Below are positions 11,390 through 26,211 of a stretch of DNA of 64,000 nucleotides, in pieces. The stretch is from Paragordius varius (lineage: Eukaryota > Nematomorpha), in contig OZ176054.1 in NCBI GenBank assembly GCA_964247055.1, positions 12,400,001-12,464,000 on the forward strand, written 5' to 3'. Each line of letters begins with the position of its first letter. Position 1 is the stretch's first letter. Made by a program: the position numbers and the translations under genes. The notes under the pieces are model-generated. The model saw only the letters and a list, made by a program, of their open reading frames with translations. It ran no database searches and was not told the origin of the DNA.

Positions 11390-14300
11390 TCAATCTTCAT
11401 CTAAGCTCGATGAAATGATTTGACGTTTATTTGTGGATGAATTTCGTTTATTTCCTTGACTTAAATGTTGGCTACGAGATTTTGTTGCGTATTCTTTATA
11501 ACTCAATAAAGTTTGATTAGTTCGCATTAATACATCAGACTCCTGTTTGGGTCTGTCTTGAGAAGACTCATCAGAATCAATTTTATTATAATTAATTTCT
11601 TTGACACCATTTTGAATTGGTTTTTCTGGAGTTGGGATATCATTGTTATGATCCAATAATTTATCATTAATTATGCTTAAATCTGTTGATAAAACACATT
11701 AAATAAATTACATAATTTCAAATTGCGCTTAAACACCCTTTTATAAATCAATTTAAAAAAATTAAAAAGCTTATTTTTCAAATAATGCACCAATTTGTAA
11801 GGTATTTTCATCACTGGAACTTTCCACATCACCAGCTTCAATCCCAACCGAGAGAGGGCCAGTGTGCACTGATGAATTATTAGAGAATCGAGAAGTAGTT
11901 CTTTCAGATTCATTCATACTTTTTATGGCATCGTTTCCTTCATAATGTGAATCATCCCTATATGTTAACATTAATTGCTCAAACTTTGTAAATGGCCTTA
12001 CAATGCAGTTAATTATGAATATGGAAATAACTTATGGTTTCTTTCTCAAAACAATTTGGTATATTACAGTAAAAATTGAAATTATACGGACATGTAAAAA
12101 AAACATAAAGACAAACATTATTATCAAAAGACAACCCCATACTTTAACTTTAATTTCTAATATAAAATATTTATTTACCGATATATATCTCTATTTTATG
12201 CTAGGCAATTAAAACAATAAGTTATAAATAAAATTTTAAAAAGTATCATTGTATTTGAGAAAAAAACTTTTTTCTTTTTACGATTATTCCGCATAATTTT
12301 TATTTTTACTGCATATTAAATTGTTTTTTTTTCAGACCTAAGCTGGCAAATATATAAGGCAATTGCGATAAAAAGTAGTTATATTTTTCAAATAAAAACG
12401 ATTTAATACGTTACGCTCAGTATGGTTTTTATTATGAAATTTTACCCAAATATATGAGTCAAGGGAGGCAATTCTATATCGTTTTCATTGATTAAATGTG
12501 ATCTTTTAATTTTTTTGGGTGCAATAGTTACATTATGGGTTCTTGATGTTTCACGGGTAGTATGGTTTGGTACTTTGAATTCTGCCAATAAAATTAAAAA
12601 TTTTATTATATAGGTTGATATTTTGATTTAAAACAATGCAAAATATTAATTACAGTAAAAATATTTACAATGATAATAAAACGTTTAAATAAAAGACAAA
12701 ACCATACTTTTTTAAACTGTGTTTTTCCCATATAAACGATTATTTAATTGAAATTGTAATATATATATAATTGATTTTGTTACCAATTTACATTTTTATT
12801 TCATGTTTTTTTTAAACAATGAGTTATATTCAAAAACTCCAGTTTATAAAAGTATAGCGATGTTTTGAAAAAAAATATGTGCCTTTATATTTTTACAATT
12901 TGCAAAATAATTTCAATTTTTTCTGTTGATAGATACAACCTATACCAATAAAAAGACAAATATTTTATAAAACATGATTTTTCTGACCTAACTATAATTA
13001 TGAAAATTATGTTTAATTTACATTCTATTCTATTTTTGATAAATCTAGAGTTTGGCTCTAAAAAATCCTGTCTTTAATCCTTAGGTTCTTTCTGTAAAAA
13101 TAAAAAAAATTTATTCAAAAAAACTTAAAATTTGGGGAAGGGGGGGGCAGTATACCTTCCAATAATTTCTTGCTAAATCCGTATGATATAAATTTAATCG
13201 AGGCCAATTTTTTAATGATATCTGCATGAGTATGGTTAGGTAAACGATCACTTGCTAGCTTCTTGATAATATCTGTGTAATTATAGGTTAAAAACTTTAT
13301 ATTCTTAAAAAATTAAAAGTGCAAAGATTTTCCTTTGAAAGAAAAACGATTTTAAATCTTTTTACAACAAAATTAGTGAGCATGGTTTTATTTCATGGTT
13401 AATAGATTTAATTACAAGTACTGTGTTTTATAAAAAGACAATAAATAGAATAATTTTTTAACACTAAAAAACAAACACTATCCAGTTAATTTTAAACAAT
13501 AACAGCAAGTTAGCAACATATAAATTCAACTTAAATGACAATTCTCGCTTTAATATAAATAATAAGAGAAGACCTGTAATCTGGATTTCATCACTTTTGT
13601 AAATGGTGTAATAGCTTATGAGCAAATTGCTATTATTTTCATTCCATTTAGCTTCATCCTATAATAATAATTTTACAAAAACAACACAAAAAAATGATTT
13701 AATAAATTAAATTTCGTTTCATTTTTTGTAAAAGACGACGAAAACATCAATTCAATTAATAAAGGATGAAAGTTGTGTTCTAAGAATCTTTTGATACTTA
13801 AAAAGATAAATTCCCACGGTAAATGCCTTATAAAACAAGAAAAATAATGTAATCTTAAAATGATGTGTGATTTAATCCAATTAGTTTGAGTGACCATTTT
13901 TTTAAGTCATGTTAAAGAGTATAAAACTATCAATTTAATATAGCTAATTTTTAAAAGCTTATTGCAAAAAAATAAAAAATAATTTTTTCGTAAAGAAAAG
14001 TTTCTATTAATCAAAATGAATGTTTATAAAAAACCCACAAAAAATTATTGTATTAAACTAAACATACTTGTTATTATAACAGTATTTATATAATAATTGG
14101 AATTACGTTTTATCATCATATTTTACCTTACGTCAAAATTACGGATAATTTTTACAAATAATTATGCCAAATTAATAATGATATAGGTTAACCATTTTAC
14201 AGTACAAATTGGAACTAACCGGACAAAACATAAAAAAATGAATACAAACTCTTTTTTTCGAAAGACAAACTAACCACACTTTTATAAACGTTATAACTTA

Positions 14301-17300
14301 TAACATTAAAATATACAATCGTAAAATACATAATAGATTATGTTACCAATCTGTTTTTTACTTTGCAGTTTAAAACAATGAGTTATATTAAAAAAATAAA
14401 CATTTATAAAGTATAGTTGTCTTACTTATAGAAAATAAATTTGTATCTTTATATTCCGTATAATTTCAATTTTCACTCTATATATAGATTCTAAAAAATG
14501 TCTTAGTTATCTCCAAGCTATAAAACCAAAAGCATGAAACACAAGAACTAACTATTCATAAAATAACATAATAAAATGGAAAATAGTATTAATTTAATAT
14601 CATTACTTGTGAAGCTTTTGAGCGTTTAATTTTTTTCCGTTTTTCATTTTTCAAAGTTTTTTCGTTAAATAGATCATCATTTGTAGGGTGATTATCATAA
14701 ATATTTTTGTCCTTAATTTCTATGTTTTGTCTTTTATTTATGGTTGACAAAAAATTATCAAAATCACTTTCCTCATCACTGCTAACTTCATTTCTAGCGT
14801 TAAATTGATTTTCTTGAATGCTGGCGGGAGAATTGGGTGAATTTGGTTGACTTTCAGTATTGATGTTGTTATTAATGTTATTAACATTTCTTTCCTTTCT
14901 TTTGGAAGATTTTACTTGAATTTTATTAATGTACAAGCCAAGTCTATATGTATATATATATATATATAAAGCGTTAGACATAAAATAACTGGAATAAATT
15001 GCGAATTATTATTTATTCATCCCTACGTGTAGGTTAAGATGGGCGGGTCAGATATATCGTAGAGAACCCTCCCACATACTAAAAACCATGTACATTACAA
15101 AGCGGACACCGCACCTAAAGCGGACAGACCCCATACAACATACTTGAAAACAATTCACAAAAATCTAGCTCAACACATATTAGATATAAACTTACTTAGC
15201 TCATAAAATAGAACGTTATGGAAAAAATAACTCCAAGAGACGTTCCTTTGGGGACAACCGTTTCAATAAACAATAACCCATTTTCAGTTTTAATTGTATA
15301 AAATGCTTTTTAGATACAAATTTATACGTCAAAAACGGTTGCAAAACCAATTTTTTAGAAACCGGTAAAAATGCTTTAATTTTAAACCATTTATTGCATC
15401 AATAATTCTTCTAGTACAAATACTTAATTTTTTACGTGTTCTCTATATATGTTTGTACGTTACTCTGTTGAAAAAAACGGTTTAATTTACGAGTTAATAA
15501 GCGTATTAAGTAAATATATCTTTAAGAACTTAGTAGAATATCTCTATTTTAAAATCTGTAATGAGGATAAAAAGTAAGCTTCCATCTCCCATAATGTCTA
15601 ATTTTAGGCATTGTTAACTTATGTTGTTAAAATTTTTTATTAACTTAAATATAATTTGGTTATAAATATTTATTATAAAATGATAACTAAATAAAAAGTG
15701 TCCACAAATAGATAATCGGAAGGTATACATACACACACAAATTTAAACATTTATAACTTTAAAAACTAAAACACTATCCCTAAAATTAACAAAACAACCA
15801 GCATATATATGCATACAAACAGTTCAAATGATAAAGTTAGATCTAAAATGTTTTTCATTATAGATCAGAGGTGTCCACCACGGGGGCAAATTGCAACACA
15901 GGAGTGTATGGAAAAAAAGAAAGGATAATTATTTTTTCAACATTTTGTTGTTTTTTCCATACATAACTGTGTTGTAAATTGCCCCCTACTATAATGTGAA
16001 ATAAGCAACCATTAAAATGTAAATTATATATGATAATTAAAATTAATATAAGGAGACGTAAATTAACCCATTTTCACCTCTTTTTTTATTGTATGATATT
16101 AATTTATGCGTAATGATGGTTATAAAACTAATCTTTTAGTTATCATGAACATATCGAAAAAACCGGTAAAAAATGCTTCTTTTGATGAACCATTTGTGTG
16201 CATGTTAAATAATCCTTATTTTAACAATATTTCTAAATTTTTACAACTTTTTTCTCTATATATTTTGTACGTTGCAGTGGAACAAATAGTTTAATTTATG
16301 AGTTAATAAGCTCAAATATAAGTGAATATAACTTATTAAATTTTATCTCTACTTAATATTCTGTGACAATGAAAAGTAATCTGACTAATATAAAGCGTAG
16401 TATCAACAAATATATATATCCCACCTCTCATAATGACCATTATACATATCATACACCACCTTTTTTAAACTCTTTAAAGCTTTATAAATTAAAAATATAT
16501 ATTACTAATCAAAATAGAATTATTTTATAGATTAAATAGTCATTATAAAATTATAACTCAGAAGTATATAACCAGTTAATTTAAGAAAGTTCAAACACAC
16601 AACTTGAACAATTAAAACTTAAAATTACACACTCTAAAACCAATAATATAACCAGTAAATACTATACAAACACAAAGTTTAAATGATAAAAGTTAATTCT
16701 AAAATGTTTTTCATTATAGATCAGGGGTGTCCAACACAAATAACATCGCGGGCTGTATTTTTAACCTAGATAAGGGTATTCATCAATAATTTATTTGGTT
16801 TAAAACGTAAGTAATTGAAAACAATAAACACAATTAAACAATTCTTACACATTTTTTTGGCCAATTCATTAGGTAGAGACCTAATCAGAAAACATTTCAT
16901 TATAAGCTTTTTTAACAAATTTTGCAAATTATTTTCCAATTTTTATGTAGGTCACCTCTGTTTTAGATTAAATTAATTTAGAAAATTTATATGAGCTCGT
17001 AAACTTTTTACAACGCCTCGTTATTTGCCTTCGAGTTTTAGTTTCATCAATCAAATGTTTTTGTATGTATTCTACGACATCACACGTCCTCTCACCCAAA
17101 TCCAATTTCCCATAATCATTGTAAAGCGTTTCAATTTCAAAATCTTGTTCGGGTGTCCATACTAAAGTAAGCAAGTTAATACAAATTTAAGCAAAAAAAT
17201 ATATGCTTATAATGTAATGTTTTGAAATATTTCACCTATAGGATAGTGAAAAGGTATATATATTAATAATATCTATCTTTATTTTTCGTTACATTAAGAT

Positions 17301-20300
17301 TATTACCTTATTTTTATATCCTATTACCCTAAAATAGTTTTAAAAACCGTAAAAATAATATATTTGTTTTTTTGATTTTTGTACAATTTTCCTAGTAAAA
17401 GATTTTTAAATAGCCTATATATATTGTTGATTTTGATTTTAATGAAGAAATTCTAAAATTTTACTCATATTGATATCAAAAGTACTATAGATTTAAATAA
17501 TTTTAATAATTAACGAGACTAAGCAGAGAGTAAAAAATTTAATTCAATCGAAAGTTAATTTTGTCCATACAAAACGAATATACAGTTACAAGAACATTGG
17601 TCATTTTGCATATTCATTGGTTAAAAAAGATATTAAATTACATCTCTGTGAATATATATATATAAGATTTTTTTTATAAGCAAATATATGGATAACATAA
17701 TACAGTATGCATTTTAATGTTTTTTTCACACTATAGTAGGGGGCAATTTGCAACACTACAGGAGTGTATGGAAAAAAGAAAGGAAATAATTGTTTGTTCA
17801 ACATTTTGTTGTTTTTTTCCATACACTACTGTGTTGCAAATTGCCCTACTATAGTGTTAAATAAGCAATGACTGTATTTTATTATGAATAGATCCTATTT
17901 TTCATAATATCCTTTCTTTCAAATGTAATTAAAAGAAATGATTTCTAACAAAAATGTAAATTAATACCATTACTGTCAATTAAACTAACTAATAACCAAA
18001 GAAGCTTAAATAACTCTATTAAATCTTTTCGTATAATATTAATTTGCAATAGACTCAATTTTAAAACATAGTTTATAATCTCTGGCTTAAAAAAATTCGA
18101 AAATAAAAAGGTTTTAAATTGTTGTTTTTTAGTTTCTGGCTGGATATAATACCATTTTTATGATGTAATAAATGAGATTGGGTGACATCAGGTCGACCAG
18201 TTCCCAAAGCTACAAATTTATTTATTGAAGTCTCTGAGTTGAGAAAATTATTATCCCCGTTAGAAATTATACCATTGGCTGTAAAATTTTCCATATAATA
18301 ATCCGACTGTTTGGTATTGCGGTGAGATCTGTTATAAATTTAATTATTTTTACTCACAAAGTCTAAAATTAAATTTAAGTAAAGTATGCTTAAATACCTA
18401 CAAAAGGTATTCATTTTAAATTAAAATTATAAAGATTTATTAGTATAATGAATGTGTAAAGTTAATAATCCATAGATACATTGGAAAATAAGGTAAAAAA
18501 TAAAATATCAAAAGCTTCAACATTAATGTGTTTTTTAAAATAATTTTAGAATTGGTCAAATCTTTAAATTAATCAAAAAAACACTAAATTACTAAGCGAA
18601 AAATTTGGTATTCTTTAATTTATAAAAATATAAATTTACTGTTTTTCCAAGGTTCGAGCATAACCCTCAAAAATATCGATAGATTCTTTAATATTTTTGG
18701 GTACCAGGGCTAGAATGTATACTTGAGGATACGTTGAAGCGATTTTACTGAACAATTGAACAATGTATCGAGCAAAATTGATTAATTCCTAAAGATATTA
18801 ATAGCATTAGCATTTTAAAAATAATTATAATTCAAACTCACCCTTGAACAATTCGAATTCACTCTAAAATAAATTGTGTTTTTTAAGATTAAAAATTACC
18901 TTGATTTTATAATAGTTTTGAATATGAAATTCTGTTTAAAATTAATATAATGCTGAAAAATAATAAACTATGTCGTAAAAATTAATATTAATGATGTATG
19001 TTAGTGCCCCCGAAAACACATAATTTATTTTTAGGGTGAACTTGAATTGTTCAAGGGTGAATTTGAATTATAAATCGTATAATATATATATATATCTATA
19101 TATATATATATATATAATTGATTTTATATTTATTAAGTTTAATCAATCATCTAACGATTTCTTGTGCAAAATTCGGGAATTAATATATTAACTTTGATGT
19201 GGGAATGTTGAGCTTGTTACCAATATACATCTCTATTTTATTTTTAACCCATTAATAATAATAAAAGACTGTAAAAATCAAAAAAATATAAAATTATTTT
19301 TTGGAAACTGTAACAATCCCGTATAATTTTACAGCAAAAATTGAAATTATACGGATAAACGTAAAATTAGAAAGACAAATTTTTTTTCAAAAAACCGTAA
19401 TTTTTTTAACCTTAATTTATCTTATTAAAAACATTTAACAATCGTAAAATATGTCATTGATTGTATTACTTATATATATTCATTTTACACTTTGCAGTTT
19501 AAAACAATGACTTATATTTAAAATAATTAAGGTTTAAAATAGTATGGTTGTCTTTTGATATAAAAAATTTTGTTTTTAGATTTATACATTTTGTCCGTAT
19601 AATTTAAATTTATGTTTAATTAACCATATAAATGTTAAATTAATAAACACTTTTTTACAGATTATCAATATATATATTTATATATACCTTATATTTTGAG
19701 GTCGAACTATTTTCTTTATCAATAAGGTTTTGAGTTAAACCATTCGAAATTTGCATTGACTTATTGTGAGCGAGTATTTGTGCAAACGTTTGAAAATAAG
19801 TCACTTGAAAAAAGATGCCTGGAATTTTATATTCGACCGCAATTTTATACAACATTTTAACAATGCATAAGTTTGTGAAGGGTGAATTTGATTCAAATTG
19901 TGATAACATTTCCATATAACTCCGTATAATTATAGGGTTAACAAACCTAAAAGTAAAAATTAAAGTAAATAGAGTAAAAATTGTAAAAAAATATGTATTA
20001 TTATCCCTAAAATGTCATTAATCAAAAAAATGTTTTTTTTATTTAGAACATTACTGTAAAACATAATAATACATTAAAAAGTTACACGAAAGCTTAATAT
20101 AAAAAAGTAATTATATTTCTAAAAGATACTATATTTTTTATCCGTGGTTATTTTATGGTAAAATGAGGGTTCGAGATACCAATATGTTATTACAATATCA
20201 ATTTTATATAGTAAAAATTAAAAAAAAATTTAAAATTAGGAAAATGCTAAAAAACCCGATTTATATCGGTATTTATGAATATGTTAAATGTGATTTTTTG

Positions 20301-22555
20301 AACTAAATTTGAATTAAAATAATTACGGGATAAATACAGGTAAAAAATTTTAAAAGATATTTTCTAAAATAATATACCCATAAACATAATGGCTATAATC
20401 AAATTTATCTTCATATTCCAAGAATTCTTCATCAGAGAATAACATTTCTTCTTCAGAATTTCTATCATCATTTTCGGAATACAAATTAGTTTCACCCTCT
20501 TCTAAATATAAAATAATCTATATTTTTTTATTATGTATGTGTTTAAAAGACTCTTGAACACTTCAAATTAACCCTAAATAAATTATATCTTTTTTATGAT
20601 TAAAAATTAACTATTTTGTTTTATATTTTTGTAAAAAATAAAATTTTGTTTTTAAAATAATAGTGAAAAATGATAAACTATGCATGAAGATACATTACAT
20701 ATGAATTGTTTGGAATTAATTTGAATTGTTCGAGGGTGAATTAAATGGAATATATACTAAAATATCAATATATAACTTAAAATTTGTTAATCCATAAACT
20801 CAAATGCTAAAATATTGCAATTAAACAATTTAACCATTTTCTGCTTAATATTTTTAAACCAACAATTTAATTAAAATACAGAGGAGAAATTAAAATTTGA
20901 TGTTTTAACTTCATATTTAAAAATTTTAAAATGATCATAATACCAAAATTAAAAATGTTAAGTTCAGGTTTATTATCAAAAAATGGATTTCTCTTAATAA
21001 AAAAACCCCTGATTTTAAATGATATATTCTGAATAACCCTGTATTATTTAAAATTTTACTGTATATAATATATGTAAATATACCTTCTGCAGAGTTATCA
21101 ATATGACCATTGTTTTGATATGTGTCAGTTTTTAGGATTTCTGCTTTATATATATCGTATTTTTCTGGTTCTAATATATATATAAAATTAAATTTTAGTT
21201 GATATTAATAAATTAAAATAGTTCAATTGGTTTAAGAATTAAAATTTTAATAATTGTTAGGAATATACATATTTATACTTTGTAATTGAAGTTGAAATAT
21301 TTCTTTACATTTTTCCAATATAATGGTAGATGCTATCTCATTACTACCAATTAACTCCATAAACAAACTATAATCTGGCCATATATTTCTGAAACAAAAA
21401 AAATAATTTTAAGATTTCAAAATTAAATTTTTAAAAACCTAAATTAGGTTTTTAAAAAGGTAAAAGGATATATAATGATTATATTAAAAATTTATTTAAA
21501 AAATGCAATTTTCATATATTCAAGCGTTTTTTATCTATTAAAAATGTATCAAAACTTATAAATTAAAATTTTTTAACATATATTTATATAAATACTTTGT
21601 AGCCAATAAATGTAATATAGCTTCTCGCCAACAATCATGGGTATGTAGTTTGCAATAAATTGTATATATGGCATTTTCTCTGTCACACCGAAAAAAAGTG
21701 AAAATAATTATATATTTTTTATAAAAAATATTTTTATCCTTGAAATTAACATATATAGTAATAATATTGTTTAAATAAAACTTCTAACTATAATATAATA
21801 TTTAAAGGTAATTTACACGTTGAGTAATGTTAAACCAAAATAAAGTATTAATGCTTAAATTTTCACTCTATCAAAAAATATCTTGTAAAAAGGAATTATT
21901 AAACATAACCCTCGGCCTTATTTAAGGGTAACCAACTTTTAATGCGTAAACTAGGATACCTTATTTAAAAATCGGAAATATTAGCAATATAAAATTAATT
22001 TAAAGTTCTTCATTAAAACTACAGTGTATATTTAAGTTTTTTTGGCATTAATTTTTAGTTAATATTTAACCTTTGTTCATCTACATCAAGATGGTCTGAT
22101 GTTGGATCAAATACTTTAGGTAAATTAGTCATCAATTGTGTGACATTTATATACGGTTGTTGAGATCCTTGAACAATCATTTCTTCATTATTTATGTGTG
22201 GACATAACTCATTGAACGCAGCATTAAAGCTGGTTTCCATCAAATCTTCGGACCATTCTAAAAAAACAATGGTTTTGTAAAATAAAAAATATTTTTTTCG
22301 GTTATAAAATTTATCATTATTTCATAAAATTATTATTAACCATGTAGAAAAATTATAAAATTTAAAAATATTATATTAAAAAATTTGATCGATTATGCAA
22401 AATTTTTAAAGCTAAAATAAACAATGAAATTATATAAAAAAAATTTTTTTACCATGTATTTTTTCTGAAAAAGCTGATAAAATCTTATTTCATCTCAAAT
22501 TTTAATTCGATTATAATATTAATAAATTATATTAATCAAAATTATTTTTATTCGT

Positions 22556-22615
<60 letters not shown>

Positions 22616-25600
22616 ATTTACAGTTCTAATTCCCCCTTAATCAATTCAAAAACACCCTCGAACAATTCAAATTTACCCTTGAACAAATTAAACACCTTAA
22701 AAATAAATTATACTTTTTCGAACTAATATAACTCATTATTAATATAAAATATATCTTTATGGCTTAGTTTATTATTTTTCAGTATAATTTTAATTTAAAA
22801 CAAATTTTTTTCAAAAAATATATATAAAAATATAGGTATTTTTTAATATTAAAAAACATATAATTTATTTGAGGGTGAATTTGAATTGTAAATGGTATGC
22901 ATACAGTATGCATTTTAATGGTTGCTTATTTCACATTATATTAGGGCAATTCGCAACACAGTAGTGTATGGAAAATACTACAAAATGTTGAATAATTATT
23001 TCCTTTCTTTTTCCATACACTCCTGTGTAGCAAATTGCCCCCTACTATATATAGTACGTGAAATAAGCAACCATTAAAATGCATACTGTAATTACAAAGA
23101 TATCTATTTGTATTAATTATCTAATAATCATAAATGACTCCATTTATAAACAATTACAGTTTTTGACCAGTCAAAACCAATTTCACCCCATTTCCATTAT
23201 TTTTACAACCAAAAAAAAAGAAAATTAAAAATATGGAAATAAGCGAAAATATTACATACGTTAACAAAATATTGATCTTTTTTCAAGTAAAAATGTCAAT
23301 TTTGACCAAATATTTTGCTAAAAATAACCAGAAATCCAATTTTGTCCATCGATTATATCATTATTTGATTCCGTCTGTTGCGATTCTTTGCACTTCTTTT
23401 CACGCTTTTTCAAAATTTTAGCCCGTTTTTTACGTTTTTTCATAACCATGAGATTGGTAAATTCCCTGCAATATGCCTTTAACATTTTAAGGAAAATGTG
23501 GGTCGTTTCAATAAGATCCCGCAAATAATCTCTGATTATATAATATAAATGTTAAATTTAAATAAAAAGTAAAAATTTATAGTAAACAGTAGTTTATAGG
23601 CTTCATTGAATTTCGGGTTCAAAATTTTTTTTCATTTAATCGATAAATTTTCTTTAATTTAAAATTATTAGGTTTTCATATATATAGAAAAAACGGCTAT
23701 AAAATAATAAACCTATGATAATAATCTTATTTTTTTTCATTAAATAATTATTTAAAAAAAAGCCAACAAAAATCCGGTTAAAACAAAAAATTAAAATTAA
23801 TGAATACAACTGTAAAAATTTCAGAGAGTAAAAAATAAATTCAAAAAAGAGTATTTATTAATTACATTGGAAAATATATGCCAGAATATGCTTTGAACAA
23901 TTGTATCAGGATTTCTCTGTACTCAGGCACATAAAATATGTTGGCTAATACAATATACATATGAAAATAAAGATATTTATATTGTAAAATATAAAATTTT
24001 GATATATCATTCAAAAAAACTATCCATATTTTTTAAATATAAGGTAAGCAACCATATTTATTAAACCTAAACTCTTTCTATACAGCCCCAATATGATTAT
24101 TTCATATATGGGGCTACGAAATATCATGCTGAAAATCCCTTTACCCCATGTTTCTTTCCTTATACATAGAGACGATAAAAAATTAAACTAAGAATATGGT
24201 TAATTTTAGTTTAAAAAAATGCCATTTTCTCCTGTTTTTTTTCAAAATTTAAGGCAAAAATTTTTAATTTTTAAATATATTATTTAACTTTGTCCATATT
24301 ATAAATAAAATGTAAATAATATTTATCACATAAAAAAAATTAAAAAATTGTTTTCCAAAAAAGTAATAAAGCTTTTTTGAAACCTTTGATGGCACGGACA
24401 CTCTCACGGACATTTGGATTGAGGGATTCGCTTAAATCTTGTAAAGTTAACAGACTTTGTTTGTAAGCCATCAAAGTTAGGTGAATCCTGAAATAGATAG
24501 TTAATATATATAGTTTGCCGTTGTAAAATATTTAATTTTAAAAATTTTTTTAGCCCCCTCATAAACACGAACATGTTTTTAAATTTTAAAATTATAGGTG
24601 TATTTCTAGTTTTTTTTACAATCAAGAGTGATTAACTAAATTTTTTAAAAAAATACTGAAACTTAACTACCATATCCTAAATGGGGTAGCGCCAAGATTG
24701 ATCCTTTTTTAAACAATTTTTCTAAATATAAACTATATAATTGGCAAGAACTAGAAAAAAGTTTTTATTTTATAAGTGCATCAGAAAAAACTACAAAATG
24801 TTGAATAAACAATTTTTTCCATACACTACTGTGTTGCAAATTGCCCAACTATAGTGTGAAATAAGCAACCATTAAAATGCAAACTATATATATATATATT
24901 ACATATATATACAACCAAGAATTACAAGATTAAAATGACATAATTTTCCCCCCCATAAATAAATACACCATATATATAGATATTAGCCATCATTAGGGTT
25001 GTGCATTTGACTGCTTTTTCAAAAAAGTCCGGTCAGACCCGGTCATGACCACTTCACCTAAATAAATACGATGCGATATTGAATTATGAAATTACTTCTG
25101 AATTCAAATACCTCGCTTTTAATACTGGATATCTCAAATAAAATTTTTCCTGTTTCTTTTACACTTTCTTTGATCATTGAAATATCCAATTATAAAATGT
25201 GTTTTCATTTTATTAGTTCACATACATGGAATAATTGAATATTTTATAAAAAGTTGGATTGTTGTCTTTTTTGAAATAACTGGATATGCTTAAATGCTAA
25301 TGTTTGAAGGATGCATGTTTAACATTTTAAATTTTTAAATAAGCAAATTTATATATTTATATATTTTTTTATAATATATTAAAAAAAACTTACTATTTTT
25401 CTTCCAAAAAAAATTACCAGCAATTTTTCAAAAACAGCTGAAATGACCATGGTCAAAAAATAAATAGTCACTGACCTGGTCATGACAACCCTAGTCATCA
25501 TACATGTTTTTAATGGAATTTCTCGTTTTTTTTGCATTCAAAAAGTAGTTATTAAAAAATTAGAACCTCTGTTTAAGACTCATTGCCTTTAAACTATAAA

Positions 25601-26172
25601 AACTGATATAATTTTGGCTTGAGTATAAGATATCAAATTAAAACACAAATTTATCAAAACAAAACCGTCTTTAAAATAAAAAATTATAAATATGGAGCAG
25701 TCTAATTCTATAGTATACGAGGCTTAAACCAAAATTAAATTTTCTAACAATTTTACAAACTTGAGGCTTAAATCTATAATATATATCAGTTTTAATTTTT
25801 CAAAATTGAAAATAAAAAACGTTAAAATACGCATTCAAATTGCAAAAATCGCAAAAAAATGTAACATTGAGTTCCGTGCATATAAGTTAAGGTAAAAAAT
25901 TTGTTTTTCAAAACCGCGTTTAATAAAACATACAATTTTTATAAAAGTTTTATATATTTTCCTAAAAATATGGGCAAAAAAACCCCCATAGAAAATATAA
26001 GGACTAATATTTAATTATATATACCGTTTTCCCCAAGATATTCCTTCACTCTTTTCCATCATGAGTGAATCCAAATACGTATAAATAGTACTGACTAAAT
26101 ATTGCATAGTTTCTTTGCTGAGTGTTTCACTATTTTTTAGGTCAAATATTAATATTATTAATTAAATACGAA

Positions 26173-26211
<39 letters not shown>

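Noticed and set aside
16968-17174. WTPEQ...KTRRQI exon taken as a GON4L SANT domain
   Set aside because: The motif and its neighbours match the TIMELESS C-terminal region, and the phase joins to TIMELESS exons. The GON4L SANT-like module is separate at 35739-35966.
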